From positions 1 to 58,532 of the IMG/VR virus record IMGVR_UViG_3300028920_000078: a stretch of 58,532 nt of DNA; one strand, written 5' to 3'. Positions 29,637 to 38,233 of the stretch are shown piece by piece. The stretch's first letter is position 1. Each line of letters starts with the position of its first letter. The DNA comes from a virus. The notes below the pieces were generated by a model. It worked only from the letters and a program-made list of their open reading frames with translations. It did no database searches and was not told where the DNA came from. The position numbers and the translations under genes were made by a program.

Positions 29637-30758
29637 GTGACAGGACTAATAGAACAAATTTCCAAAAAAATTGGAAAAAATGAAGAAGAAGTTAAGAAAG
29701 AACTAAATGAGATATATGCAGACTTGAAAGGTAAAGTATATCCTGACCAAAAAGAACTCAATGAAGACCAGAAAAAACAAATAAAAGTGATGTCTGTTGG
29801 TAGAATAAGGTCGCTTTATAGAAAGCAATTGGCATCAAATGCCCAGACTTTTGAAAATGTTATTTTCATAGGGGCAACAGAAGCAAGAGATATAATTGCA
29901 AAAAAGAGGGCAAAGGCAATAGAAGAATATAACAAAAATCCGGAAGAAGCAGTAAATGAAGAGATAGTGGCGAAAGAAGGAGATAAAATAATACCTCTTT
30001 ATTGGTCACCTCCGGAGGAAGCAGAGAAACTACCTAAATTTATGAAAGATAGATTAGGAAAGCCTTTACCAGAACAAAAGATTGAGAGATATGTCTCTGG
30101 TGTTATAGAGCAAAATGGAAAGTGGGTGGACCTTTTCTTCAAGGTCAGAGGAGATAATACACAAAAACCAATACCCAGATTTTCAGTAGTGAAAGTGAAT
30201 GGACTGAAAACAAATGCATCTACTGATACTCTAGTTAAGATAAACGATTCTGGAGAGCTAAACATAGAAGTACAGAAGAAGCTTTCAGAAAAGGAAGCAA
30301 TAGAACTATTGACAGTAGCATTGAAAAGTCACAACATTCAGCTAAATGAAATAGAGACATTCGTGAGCGAACATCAGGAATTCGAGAGATTTTCAATATC
30401 AAAGGTATTCGTATCTGAGATATTACCAGAAATTACCACATCAGCTGGAAAACCATTACAAATGATAACAGTAGAAGATGAGTCAATGGGATTTTTGGAT
30501 AATCAAGAAAATGCAGTGAAACCAATAACTTGTTTCGTGCCAATAAAAGAAAAGATAAACTTTCCGGAAGGAAGCATGATATATGTTATAGGACAACCAG
30601 GCGTATCAGAAAGAGGAAATACCATAAGTGTTATGGGATTTTATGTGCCTGAATACTGCAGAAATACAATACCAAAAAAGAAGGATATACAGAGCGAAGG
30701 AAAAGAAAGTATTCCTAAGCCCAAATCACAAGTTCCTGTACCTGAAGAGGATTGGTAG
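29637..30758 (+). CDS. Candidate single-stranded DNA-binding (RPA-like, OB-fold) protein
   Basis: 373 residues from GTG at 29637, with ATGGAGG upstream. A helical, charged N-terminus (about 1-110) is followed by beta-rich sections around 150-200 and 250-340 (KVFVSEILPEITT, SMIYVIGQPGVSERGNTISV) that read like OB folds, and a disordered acidic tail ending PEEDW, typical of ssDNA-binding proteins whose tip recruits partners. Position ahead of recombinase, clamp and clamp loader supports this. No zinc finger is present. Confidence 0.6.
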   Translation: MTGLIEQISKKIGKNEEEVKKELNEIYADLKGKVYPDQKELNEDQKKQIKVMSVGRIRSLYRKQLASNAQTFENVIFIGATEARDIIAKKRAKAIEEYNKNPEEAVNEEIVAKEGDKIIPLYWSPPEEAEKLPKFMKDRLGKPLPEQKIERYVSGVIEQNGKWVDLFFKVRGDNTQKPIPRFSVVKVNGLKTNASTDTLVKINDSGELNIEVQKKLSEKEAIELLTVALKSHNIQLNEIETFVSEHQEFERFSISKVFVSEILPEITTSAGKPLQMITVEDESMGFLDNQENAVKPITCFVPIKEKINFPEGSMIYVIGQPGVSERGNTISVMGFYVPEYCRNTIPKKKDIQSEGKESIPKPKSQVPVPEEDW

Positions 30759-30776
30759 GGGTAAATCCCCTTCCTT
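30757..30776 (+). terminator. GC hairpin plus T-rich run
   Basis: AGGGG-TAAAT-CCCCT (30757-30771) followed by TCCTTTATT. It begins at the stop codon and lies before the ribosome site of the next gene; it may reduce transcription past the abundant ssDNA-binding gene. Confidence 0.5.
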
Positions 30777-30803
30777 TATTATTATTTAAGTATGGAGGTT
30801 AAT

Positions 30804-31706
30804 ATGTCAGAAGAGATAAGTTTTGGATCAATTACAGAGGATACAAAGAAAAAGGTTGAAACAACAAAAGGACCAATACCGCAAGAACCTAAAAAGAATG
30901 ATGGTATAGCATTACTACCAACAAAACAAATAGAAAATATGATAAAGAATTCTATTGGTAATGTTGATAAAATAGAAAGGGGTCTTAATTGCGCTATTTT
31001 CGGAAAAGATGGAACAGGAAAAACAGGAATCTGTATAGATTATTTGGAAACACTTTCGAAGAAATCTTTAATAGTGGATCTTGATGGAAGTGCTAGAAAA
31101 CTAGTAATGGTATATCACAAGGAATCCTTCAATAGTGGTAAAATAATACCTCTAAATCCTATAGAAATGACAGAGAATGCAGAAACAGGAGATGTAGTTA
31201 TAGACTATGTGAAAACATTCCATAAAATAAAGGCTATGATTAAGTATGTAAGTGATAACAGAGAACAATTTTCTGCTATTGTATTAGACGGTATATCTGA
31301 CCTATTGAAGTATGCAGAAAATCAGATGAGATTGGAGAAAAACATTAATGCAGATGGCGGTGTAAATTATCAATATTGGAAAAACAGGAATCAGAGATTT
31401 GCAGAGGTATTAGAAGGAATGAGACACATTTCAGGTGTTGATAAGTTTTATATAGGACATGAAGACTTTATAATAGGAGAGGATTCTGCGTCCGTTAGAG
31501 TGAAAACAAATCAAATGATGCAACAAAGAATTTTGTGCAGGAGAAAAGAAACCAAGAAGACAGAAGGCGGAAACATAGTAGAATTTGTGGCTAAGATTGA
31601 CAAGAGCAAATATAATATATCTCTTGAAGGAAAAGAAATAGTATTCGGTTCCATAAAAGAAGGACAATATACCTGGGACACAAAAGAAATATTTAAAGAC
31701 CTTTAA
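30804..31706 (+). CDS. RecA-fold ATPase, Sak4-like recombinase
   Basis: 300 residues from the ATG at 30804 (TATGGAGGTTAAT upstream). Walker A GKDGTGKT at 67-74, Walker B FSAIVLDGISD near 150, and a QYWKNRNQRF segment; length and layout fit Sak4/AAA_24-type phage single-strand annealing recombinases. It would pair DNA strands during recombination-dependent replication with the ssDNA-binding protein encoded just before it. Confidence 0.7.
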   Translation: MSEEISFGSITEDTKKKVETTKGPIPQEPKKNDGIALLPTKQIENMIKNSIGNVDKIERGLNCAIFGKDGTGKTGICIDYLETLSKKSLIVDLDGSARKLVMVYHKESFNSGKIIPLNPIEMTENAETGDVVIDYVKTFHKIKAMIKYVSDNREQFSAIVLDGISDLLKYAENQMRLEKNINADGGVNYQYWKNRNQRFAEVLEGMRHISGVDKFYIGHEDFIIGEDSASVRVKTNQMMQQRILCRRKETKKTEGGNIVEFVAKIDKSKYNISLEGKEIVFGSIKEGQYTWDTKEIFKDL

Positions 31707-31796
31707 TGGAAAGTTCATAATATGGAGAGAATGAATCAGGCCGTGTGTCGTGTTTCCTCCACTCTCGATATCTGAACCCATAATAAGGAGTATAAT

Positions 31797-32546
31797 ATGA
31801 AAGTAGATAAGAATTTGTTTTTACAATTCCTAAACAAACTATCAATAGATGGAAGAATAGAAAGTTGCGTATTGAATTTTAAAGAAGAAGGAATATTTGC
31901 CAGAACATCAGACAAGAATAAATATTTTTTCATGTCGTCGAATATAGATGCCAGCTTTATTGAAGAATATAAAGCAATAGGAGAAATAGGCATCAAGGAT
32001 ATAAAGAAACTATCTAGCATGGCGGCGGCATTCAAAGCATATTTCTATATGAATATAGATAAAAATATGATAACGCTGAGATCCATAGGTGGAAATAAGA
32101 AGATACAAACTACATTGGCAGACAAATCTTTTATTGGTATAACAGGAAAACCAAATATACCTTATGAAAATAGTTTATTTCACTTGAAAACAAATGAACT
32201 AAAAGAAATAAAAACGGATGCACAATCCATATTTGGAAAGTCAGATAAAGATTCATCAACAAAAAGTATTATTACCTTTTTGTGTGAAAAAGAAGGTGAA
32301 TTGTGCATAAATATAGATTCTGGAACAAATAAGATACAGAAAAGAATAGTCGTTAGTGAATTAAAGCATAAATTTAAGGTGAGTTTTGGAGATAGAATAT
32401 TTTCGAATATGGTAAATTGCCTTAGTGCGGAGAACGTATCTATAACAGCGCAAACAAACTTTCCTATGAAGATAGCAGAGAATGATAGAATAAAGTCAAT
32501 ATTTTATATAGCACCAAGAATAATGGAAGAAGGCGAAGAAGAATGA
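31797..32546 (+). CDS. pcn: PCNA-like sliding clamp
   Basis: 249 residues, the usual length of PCNA. It begins with a two-domain pattern (FLQFLNKLSIDGRI..., GIFARTSDKN) and has the interdomain region and a second domain ending SIFYIAPRI. Identification is by length, pattern and position next to the RFC-like gene rather than by single motifs. It would tether polymerase B, ligase and nuclease to DNA. An AAGGAG site lies upstream, and the 90-base leader has a GAGAG/CTCTC pair. Confidence 0.75.
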   Translation: MKVDKNLFLQFLNKLSIDGRIESCVLNFKEEGIFARTSDKNKYFFMSSNIDASFIEEYKAIGEIGIKDIKKLSSMAAAFKAYFYMNIDKNMITLRSIGGNKKIQTTLADKSFIGITGKPNIPYENSLFHLKTNELKEIKTDAQSIFGKSDKDSSTKSIITFLCEKEGELCINIDSGTNKIQKRIVVSELKHKFKVSFGDRIFSNMVNCLSAENVSITAQTNFPMKIAENDRIKSIFYIAPRIMEEGEEE

Positions 32547-32755
32547 AGATAGAGGTAGAAATTCCGACAATAGAACAAGATATAGTAAATAGAACAGAGG
32601 TACTTTGTAATAAATGTGAAATTGACATGAAAGAATATGTGTCACAAGGAATAGATGAGACTATGTGGACAAAATATACTTGTCCAAAATGTGGAAATTC
32701 AATATCCATTAGAGATGAAGTGACAAGAACAATTCAAAGGGTGAAATCAGAATGA
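32543..32755 (+). CDS. Zinc-ribbon protein
   Basis: 70 residues with CNKC (about 22-25) and CPKCG (about 47-51). Overlaps the clamp gene and the clamp-loader gene by 4 bases each, so all three are translationally coupled. A TFIIS/TFB-like ribbon or replication adaptor is possible. Confidence 0.55.
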   Translation: MKIEVEIPTIEQDIVNRTEVLCNKCEIDMKEYVSQGIDETMWTKYTCPKCGNSISIRDEVTRTIQRVKSE

Positions 32756-33696
32756 AGGATTTAGTTTGGACTGAAAAATACAGACCAAAAAATCTGGACG
32801 ACTATATATGTTCGGATTCTAGAAAGGAGAAGATAAGAAATCTCATAAAGAATCCGAAATCTATGCCTAGTTTTCTATTTTATAGCAAGTCTCCTGGTAC
32901 AGGCAAGACCTCTCTAGCTTATGTGATTAAGAAAGAGATAGGTTGTTCCAATTCTGATTTCTTGATACTAAATTCTTCTGACGAAAGAAAGATAGAGACA
33001 ATAAGAGGAACGGTAAAAGATTTCGCTATGACTTTAAGTACGAAAAAGGGAATACCTAGAATAGTATTATTAGATGAATTTGATGGGATGTTGTCCTCTT
33101 CTCAAGAAGCACTAAGATTTATAATGGAAAGATATTCTTCTAATTGTAAGTTCATATTTACCGCCAATGATATAACAAAGGTGATAGAACCCATAGTTAG
33201 TAGATGTACTCCTATAGAGATAAGAGAAACTCCAAAAGAGAAGATAAAAGAAAAGTTAAATCAAATAATGAATGAAGAAAATATAAATAAAATAGGAGAT
33301 ACGCCAAAAGCCATAACTAAACTGATTGATATTTATTATCCGGATATGAGGAGCATGATTAATAAGATACAAGAGTTGGCTCCAGATATAACTCCGGAAA
33401 AGATAAAAGCTCCACAAACCTTAGAGTTAGAAGTTTGGAAATTGCTAAAAGAGAGAGATCCATTCGAGGCTAGGAGATTCTTCCTGCAAAATGGAATGAA
33501 TGGTAGAGACCTGCTAAAATATTTATGGCAGAAAATGTTGAAAGATGATGAATTAAAACAATTTGATGGTTACAAGGATAGGCTAAAAGAGGTACTTTGG
33601 TATGCGGCTGAGATAGAGTATCGCATGAGAATTGGAGCTGATGAGGATATTCAGCTTCTTTCCTGGATGTTAAAATTCCTACATATTTGGAGGTAA
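32752..33696 (+). CDS. rfcS: Clamp loader ATPase, RFC small-subunit type
   Basis: 314 residues. W-T-E-K-Y-R-P-K near the start (the RFC box), Walker A SPGTGKTS (47-54), Walker B VLLDEFDG (105-112) and the SRC motif (150-152) with sensor 1 FTAND; the C-terminal helical collar follows. It would open and load the PCNA-like clamp. Only one RFC-like gene is present, so a homomeric loader or use of host large subunit is implied. Confidence 0.88.
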   Translation: MKDLVWTEKYRPKNLDDYICSDSRKEKIRNLIKNPKSMPSFLFYSKSPGTGKTSLAYVIKKEIGCSNSDFLILNSSDERKIETIRGTVKDFAMTLSTKKGIPRIVLLDEFDGMLSSSQEALRFIMERYSSNCKFIFTANDITKVIEPIVSRCTPIEIRETPKEKIKEKLNQIMNEENINKIGDTPKAITKLIDIYYPDMRSMINKIQELAPDITPEKIKAPQTLELEVWKLLKERDPFEARRFFLQNGMNGRDLLKYLWQKMLKDDELKQFDGYKDRLKEVLWYAAEIEYRMRIGADEDIQLLSWMLKFLHIWR

Positions 33697-33702
33697 AATC
33701 TC

Positions 33703-33797
33703 TAAGATTCCAACCATACAGACTTCGTAACAAAAAAAGCTGTTAATATACCCTATTTGAGGGTTGATGTAACGAAGAATGTAAGGTTGGAATCTTA
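33703..33797 (+). ncRNA. Long imperfect hairpin between rfcS and the next gene
   Basis: TAAGATTCCAACC (33703-33715) pairs perfectly with GGTTGGAATCTTA (33785-33797). Inside, CTTCGTAAC (33723-33731) pairs with GTAACGAAG (33769-33777) with one mismatch, and ACCCT/AGGGT (33750-33764) forms the tip. It may be a stable RNA, an attenuator, or a DNA cruciform. Confidence 0.5.
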
Positions 33798-33824
33798 CGG
33801 GTTAAAAAATAAAGGAGAAAAAAT

Positions 33825-34304
33825 ATGGCAAATCCATTCGAGGACATTAAGGTTTTATTTACAAAAAACGGAGAGCTGGACAAGACTACCCAGCCTTATA
33901 TTTTAAATCGCTTCTTGTCTTTCAATAAATCAACATTCGGAATATCTAATAAGTTGAATAAATATATATTCTGGATAGATAAAGAATTGTCCATTTCTAT
34001 AATGGATTGTTGCATACCTAAACAGAGGACACCCTTCTTCCAATATGTCAAAAAGCAGAAGAATTTAATAGACGAAGAATTTAATTTCATATTAACACCA
34101 ATGAAGAAATACTTCAATTGGACAGAGGAAGAATTTAAGGCTATGTATCCCTTATTGAAAGTGAAATTCAAAGATAAAGACTTTCTTTATAAGTGTATGT
34201 GTTTTGTAGGATGTGGACAACATCTTTTCAAAAAACAAGGATTTGAATTTAAAGAAAAAGAGGTGATAGAATGTCAGAAGAGTCTGAGCCGATGGGAAAA
34301 TTAG
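33825..34304 (+). CDS. Hypothetical protein (possible clamp-loader-type accessory)
   Basis: 159 residues, aromatic- and Lys-rich, mostly helical (FFQYVKKQKNLIDEEFNFIL, YPLLKVKFKDKDFLYKCMCF). I recall similar-looking proteins beside T4 clamp-loader genes (gp62-like) but cannot verify. AAAGGAG upstream. Overlaps the next gene by 34 bases. Confidence 0.45.
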   Translation: MANPFEDIKVLFTKNGELDKTTQPYILNRFLSFNKSTFGISNKLNKYIFWIDKELSISIMDCCIPKQRTPFFQYVKKQKNLIDEEFNFILTPMKKYFNWTEEEFKAMYPLLKVKFKDKDFLYKCMCFVGCGQHLFKKQGFEFKEKEVIECQKSLSRWEN

Positions 34305-34468
34305 ATAATAGAATAAGAATAAAGTCGGGAAGTATAGAAGTTGAAGTAGAAAGTAAAGAAAAGAATTTAATGCATTGTTTGGCCATAGCAGAAGGTCTTG
34401 TGTGTAGTTTTGTTGAAAAAGATGGACACATATATTATGAAAAAGGATTAGGATTTAAAGGTAAGTAA
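34271..34468 (+). CDS. Small hypothetical protein
   Basis: 65 residues in another frame, starting in the end of the previous gene with GGTGATAG upstream. Beta-rich (RIRIKSGSIEVEVES), compact. Its stop is one base from the queD start. Unknown function. Confidence 0.4.
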   Translation: MSEESEPMGKLDNRIRIKSGSIEVEVESKEKNLMHCLAIAEGLVCSFVEKDGHIYYEKGLGFKGK

Positions 34469-34469
34469 T

Positions 34470-34949
34470 ATGAATATAGGAAAAGATGAAATAATAGGAT
34501 TTGAATCTGCGCATTTTCTTACAGATTATAAAGGAAAGTGCAGAAAGCTTCATGGTCATAGTTACCATGGAAAGATTTCCATCACTGGAATAAAAATAAT
34601 AAATGGATTATTGGAAGGAATAGATTTTGGTGATATTAAAAATGTGGTACATAATACCTGCAAACATTTGGATCATAAGATATTAGTTCCAGATGAATCT
34701 ATTGATGTAAATATAGAAACAGATCCTACAGGATTCAAAGTAACATGGAGAGATTGTCATGGAAAAACAAGAAGTTGTGAAGGACCCGTAGGAGATTTCG
34801 CTTTTCTTCCTTTAAAATATACTACTGTTGAAAGTATAGCGAAATACCTTAAATCTGTACTAAAGAGAGAAATTGAATTCAAAATCAAGAGAAAAATAAA
34901 GGTAAAATTAAAACTTTATGAAACAAAGACAAGTTTTGTGGAGGTATAA
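34470..34949 (+). CDS. queD: 6-carboxytetrahydropterin synthase QueD
   Basis: 159 residues. The QueD/PTPS zinc ligands are His15 (FESAHFL), His28 and His30 in CRKLHGHSY with catalytic Cys24; a later HLDHKIL and a C-terminal acidic part bind the pterin. It turns dihydroneopterin triphosphate, made by FolE, into 6-carboxytetrahydropterin, the second step toward preQ0. First gene of the 7-deazaguanine block; queE follows one base after its stop. Confidence 0.9.
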   Translation: MNIGKDEIIGFESAHFLTDYKGKCRKLHGHSYHGKISITGIKIINGLLEGIDFGDIKNVVHNTCKHLDHKILVPDESIDVNIETDPTGFKVTWRDCHGKTRSCEGPVGDFAFLPLKYTTVESIAKYLKSVLKREIEFKIKRKIKVKLKLYETKTSFVEV

Positions 34950-34950
34950 G

Positions 34951-35622
34951 ATGTTAGAAGTTAATGAGATATTTCAGACAATCCAGGGAGAAGGTCCCAA
35001 TATGGGTAAACCTGCTATATTTCTAAGATTAGCAGGATGCAATTTAAGGTGTGATTTTTGCGACACAAAATATTCCTGGAAACATGGAAAGAAAATGAAC
35101 AATGAGCAAATAATAGAACTATTTAAAAAGGTGTCTCCATGTAGATTATTGGTTGTAACAGGAGGCGAGCCAATGTTACAGCAAGGAAAGATGGGAGAAC
35201 AGCTTGTAGGATTTCTTCATGAAGTTAGAGAGAGAGAAGATTTGTGTATTGAAGATATAGAAGTAGAAACAAATGGAACATTGCTTCCAAATCAAGATAT
35301 GTATTGGAATACTGATAGTCTTGTAATTAGCCCAAAAATATTTACAGAAGATTCTGCAAAATTATTTGATAGAATATGGAATGAATGTCCTGATATAATT
35401 TCTGTAAAATTAGTTATAGGAACAAAGAAGGAATTTCAAGAACAAATTAATTGGATAGGAAAAATGGTAAAAGCACCAATAATATCACAAGATATATTTG
35501 TTATGCCGAAAGGAACAGATAATAGAACTTTGAAGAAAAAAGCAAAATGGATTATACCTATATGCATACAACAAGGATTTAGATTTAGTCCGAGATTGCA
35601 ATATTGGGTGGGAATAAAATGA
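34951..35622 (+). CDS. queE: 7-carboxy-7-deazaguanine synthase QueE
   Basis: 223 residues from the ATG at 34951. Starts FQTIQGEGPNMG and has the radical-SAM cluster C30-x3-C34-x2-C37 (CNLRCDFC), then VTGGEPML for SAM binding. It makes the ring-contracted 7-carboxy-7-deazaguanine. The chosen start is next to the queD stop; an upstream in-frame ATG (34918) overlaps queD and is less likely. The end overlaps folE by 4 bases. Confidence 0.9.
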   Translation: MLEVNEIFQTIQGEGPNMGKPAIFLRLAGCNLRCDFCDTKYSWKHGKKMNNEQIIELFKKVSPCRLLVVTGGEPMLQQGKMGEQLVGFLHEVREREDLCIEDIEVETNGTLLPNQDMYWNTDSLVISPKIFTEDSAKLFDRIWNECPDIISVKLVIGTKKEFQEQINWIGKMVKAPIISQDIFVMPKGTDNRTLKKKAKWIIPICIQQGFRFSPRLQYWVGIK

Positions 35623-36191
35623 AAGAACAAATAGAAAAATCGACATTAGATAGTTTAATAGCATTGGGAGAAAATCCCCAAAGAGATGGTCTTATAGAAA
35701 CACCTAAAAGAGTAGCTAGGGCATATGAGGAATGGTTTAGTGGATATAAAGTAAAGAATCCAGAAAAGATTCTAGAAAAGGAATTTAAGCTAGAATATGA
35801 CACTTCCGGAATGGTGACAATTGAAGGAATAGAATTTCATAGTTTTTGTGAACATCATATGGCGCCATTTTTTGGGCAGGTATATATTGGATATATTCCT
35901 AAAGGAAATGTTGTTAAAGGATTAAGTAAATTTGTCCGTCTTGTAGATGTATTTGCACGAAGACTACAGACACAGGAAAGAATGACAGAACAGATTGCAG
36001 ACACAATACAGAAAGCATTACAACCATTAGGAGTTATTGTGGTATGTAAAGCCAAACATCTATGTGTATGCAGTCGCGGAGCAAAGAAAAATATAAATAT
36101 GGGATATTCTGCACTTCGTGGAGTTTACCATAAAGAACAGGTGGCAAGAATGGAATTTTTTGAAACTTTAAAAGTAAAGGGGGCAGATTAA
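35619..36191 (+). CDS. folE: GTP cyclohydrolase I, FolE
   Basis: 190 residues. Zinc ligands Cys77 and His80 in HSFCEHHMAPF and Cys149 in KHLCVCSRG; the GLSKFVRLVDVFARRLQ segment holds the substrate pocket and EQIA follows. It opens GTP to dihydroneopterin triphosphate, the first step of preQ0 synthesis, so the virus does not depend on a host enzyme (many archaea use a different one, MptA). Translational overlap with queE. Confidence 0.92.
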   Translation: MKEQIEKSTLDSLIALGENPQRDGLIETPKRVARAYEEWFSGYKVKNPEKILEKEFKLEYDTSGMVTIEGIEFHSFCEHHMAPFFGQVYIGYIPKGNVVKGLSKFVRLVDVFARRLQTQERMTEQIADTIQKALQPLGVIVVCKAKHLCVCSRGAKKNINMGYSALRGVYHKEQVARMEFFETLKVKGAD

Positions 36192-36590
36192 ATGCATTCA
36201 TATATCATGACTAGAGGAATAAAGAGAGAAGTAGAAACTTTTATAGATGACCTACAAGCACAATGGACAAAATATAATATGCATGGTAAATCTCATATAC
36301 TGAAAGTAGGAGTAAGACCTATTCAATTATGGGAAATAGTTTATCCAGAACAATGTCAAGATGATGTAATGAAGATGCTAATGCCATATGGACATTACAA
36401 AACAGAGGCCATAGGTAAGGGGCTATATTTTGTTCTAATGCCCTTTATGAAAGCATTGGGTATAATGAAGAATAAAATAAAGTCTATTGGTAAATATCAT
36501 AACTATAAAGTATATCATCCATTCGTTGATGTTGTTGTGTTAGGACACAAGAAAGACAGGATTGATCCTGATGGTACAGAAAAAATTTAA
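36192..36590 (+). CDS. Hypothetical protein inside the queuosine-like operon
   Basis: 132 residues, one base from folE. A mixed alpha/beta protein with LKVGVRPIQLWEIVYPEQ and KGLYFVLMPFMKALGI. Not recognised. Its place between folE and queC suggests a role in pathway support, DNA modification or simply cotranscription. Confidence 0.45.
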   Translation: MHSYIMTRGIKREVETFIDDLQAQWTKYNMHGKSHILKVGVRPIQLWEIVYPEQCQDDVMKMLMPYGHYKTEAIGKGLYFVLMPFMKALGIMKNKIKSIGKYHNYKVYHPFVDVVVLGHKKDRIDPDGTEKI

Positions 36591-36936
36591 GACTCCAGAA
36601 TATGTATTTAAACAGATTTATTATAATGCAAAATGGAGAGATAAGGATAAAATACTGCCAGAATTAGTGAAAAGTATTCATATATTGAATAAAAATAAGT
36701 ACTCTTATTTAGAATTGGAGACAATTCAAATAATGAAAGAATTCAAAAGATGGCTCTCACAACTTTCATATAAAGACGAAATCAAAGATGATTTAATTCA
36801 TATATGGAGAGTTATGATAACATATTTGTCTTTTGGTTTGCATTTTAAAGGAGACGGATTTGATTCTATTCAAAAAAGATGGGGATGGAGCAAATGGAAG
36901 AAAGAAATAATAGAGACAAAAGTAAAGCGATTGTGA
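36562..36936 (+). CDS. Hypothetical protein
   Basis: 124 residues, helical with many Trp and aromatic residues in the C-terminal half (FDSIQKRWGWSKWKKE). Overlaps the upstream gene by 29 bases and queC by 58. Not recognised. Confidence 0.4.
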   Translation: MILMVQKKFKTPEYVFKQIYYNAKWRDKDKILPELVKSIHILNKNKYSYLELETIQIMKEFKRWLSQLSYKDEIKDDLIHIWRVMITYLSFGLHFKGDGFDSIQKRWGWSKWKKEIIETKVKRL

Positions 36937-37577
36937 TTTTGAGCGGAGGAATGGATAGTACCACACTTCTATACTATATGAATAGAAAATACGATGTTCA
37001 AGCAATAACATTTAATTATGGACAAAGACACAAGAAAGAAATAGAATGTGCTAGAAAGACTTGCGAAGTTTTGGGTGTTAAACACACAATAGTAGATATT
37101 TCTAAAATGGCAGGACAACTAATGAAAGGTTCGTCTTTAACAGATAATATAGACGTTCCAGAAGGTCATTATGAAGATGATACTATGAAACTTACTGTTG
37201 TACCAAATAGAAACTCTATAATGCTGAATTTAGCTATGGCCAAAGCAATTAGTGAACATATACAAATAGTGGCTTATGCCGCTCATAGTGGAGATCATGC
37301 TATTTATCCTGATTGCAGACCAGAGTTTATAGAAGCCATTAAAAACTTGGCGAAAGTTGTTGATTATGAATCAATTAAAATAATGGCTCCATTCAAGAAC
37401 TTTGATAAAGGGCAGATTGCAGTTCTTGGAGATAGTTTAGGTGTTGATTTTAGTTTGACATGGACCTGCTATAAAGGACAAGATAAACCATGTGGAAAAT
37501 GTGGTGCTTGTGTAGAAAGAGCAGAAGCATTTCAAACATATAAATTAAAAGACCCACTTTTAAATAAGGAGGAATAA
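36879..37577 (+). CDS. queC: 7-cyano-7-deazaguanine synthase QueC
   Basis: 232 residues. PP-loop motif ILSGGMDSTTLL (SGGMDS at 22-27), the NYGQRH and PNRNS motifs and the four-Cys zinc site (CYKGQDKPCGKCGAC) near the C-terminus are all present. It converts carboxydeazaguanine to preQ0 with ATP and ammonia. The start could also be at 36885 or 36894 because of closely spaced ATGs; the SD-like GGATGGAG favours 36894. Confidence 0.9.
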   Translation: MGMEQMEERNNRDKSKAIVILSGGMDSTTLLYYMNRKYDVQAITFNYGQRHKKEIECARKTCEVLGVKHTIVDISKMAGQLMKGSSLTDNIDVPEGHYEDDTMKLTVVPNRNSIMLNLAMAKAISEHIQIVAYAAHSGDHAIYPDCRPEFIEAIKNLAKVVDYESIKIMAPFKNFDKGQIAVLGDSLGVDFSLTWTCYKGQDKPCGKCGACVERAEAFQTYKLKDPLLNKEE

Positions 37578-37579
37578 AT

Positions 37580-38032
37580 ATGGGAGATTCGTACTATGAA
37601 CAGGCACAAAAACCGTCAAAAGAAATAAAGTTACCTGAATTGGATACAGTAACTTATCAATATCCCGCAAATCCAACTGTGGTAGAGCATACATATCCAG
37701 AATTTACTTGTGTATGTCCGAAAACAGGACTACCTGATTTCGCAAATGTTACCATAAAATATATACCAACCAATAAAATAATAGAATTGAAATCATTCAA
37801 ACTATACATGGTAGCATTTAGAAACATTGGAATTTTTCACGAACATTTCACAAACAGGATATTGGATGACTTTATAAAAGTAACAAAACCTCTATGTGCA
37901 GAGATTATAGTGAATGTGGCGAATAGAGGTGGAGTATATACCACAGTTCAAAGAGAATATAAATCAAAAGACTTTATTGAATTAGGACCAACATCTCAAA
38001 TATTCCATCAATGGATGGAAAGGAGGATTTAA
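37580..38032 (+). CDS. queF: preQ0 reductase QueF (type I)
   Basis: 150 residues. Catalytic Cys46 in CPKTGLPDFA, Asp53, the NADPH-side motif ELKSFK (69-74) and the FHEHF segment with His87-Glu88 match unimodular QueF. The NADPH motif is intact, unlike the archaeal QueF-like amidotransferases that make archaeosine, so reduction of preQ0 to preQ1 is the likely reaction. AAGGAGG before the ATG. Confidence 0.82.
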   Translation: MGDSYYEQAQKPSKEIKLPELDTVTYQYPANPTVVEHTYPEFTCVCPKTGLPDFANVTIKYIPTNKIIELKSFKLYMVAFRNIGIFHEHFTNRILDDFIKVTKPLCAEIIVNVANRGGVYTTVQREYKSKDFIELGPTSQIFHQWMERRI

Positions 38033-38224
38033 ATGGAAAATAAAATGGAAACACTATATAGAATAATGCCAATAATACATAAAAAAAGAAAGCGCGGTTA
38101 TTCATATAGAGACCTTGAATCTTGGTATGGAGGCAAATGGCATCATACAACAATAAGAAAACATTACAGAATATGGCTATCAAATAAAAACATACTTTGG
38201 AAGATAAGAGAAAGATTCTTTTAG
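38033..38224 (+). CDS. Small basic helix-turn-helix-like protein
   Basis: 63 residues between queF and dpdA: a helix, a KRKRGYSYRDLESWYGGKW turn and a recognition-like helix TTIRKHYRIWLS. Probably binds DNA. It starts right after the queF stop (AAGGAGG in the queF end). Confidence 0.5.
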   Translation: MENKMETLYRIMPIIHKKRKRGYSYRDLESWYGGKWHHTTIRKHYRIWLSNKNILWKIRERFF

Positions 38225-38233
38225 GTAGATATA

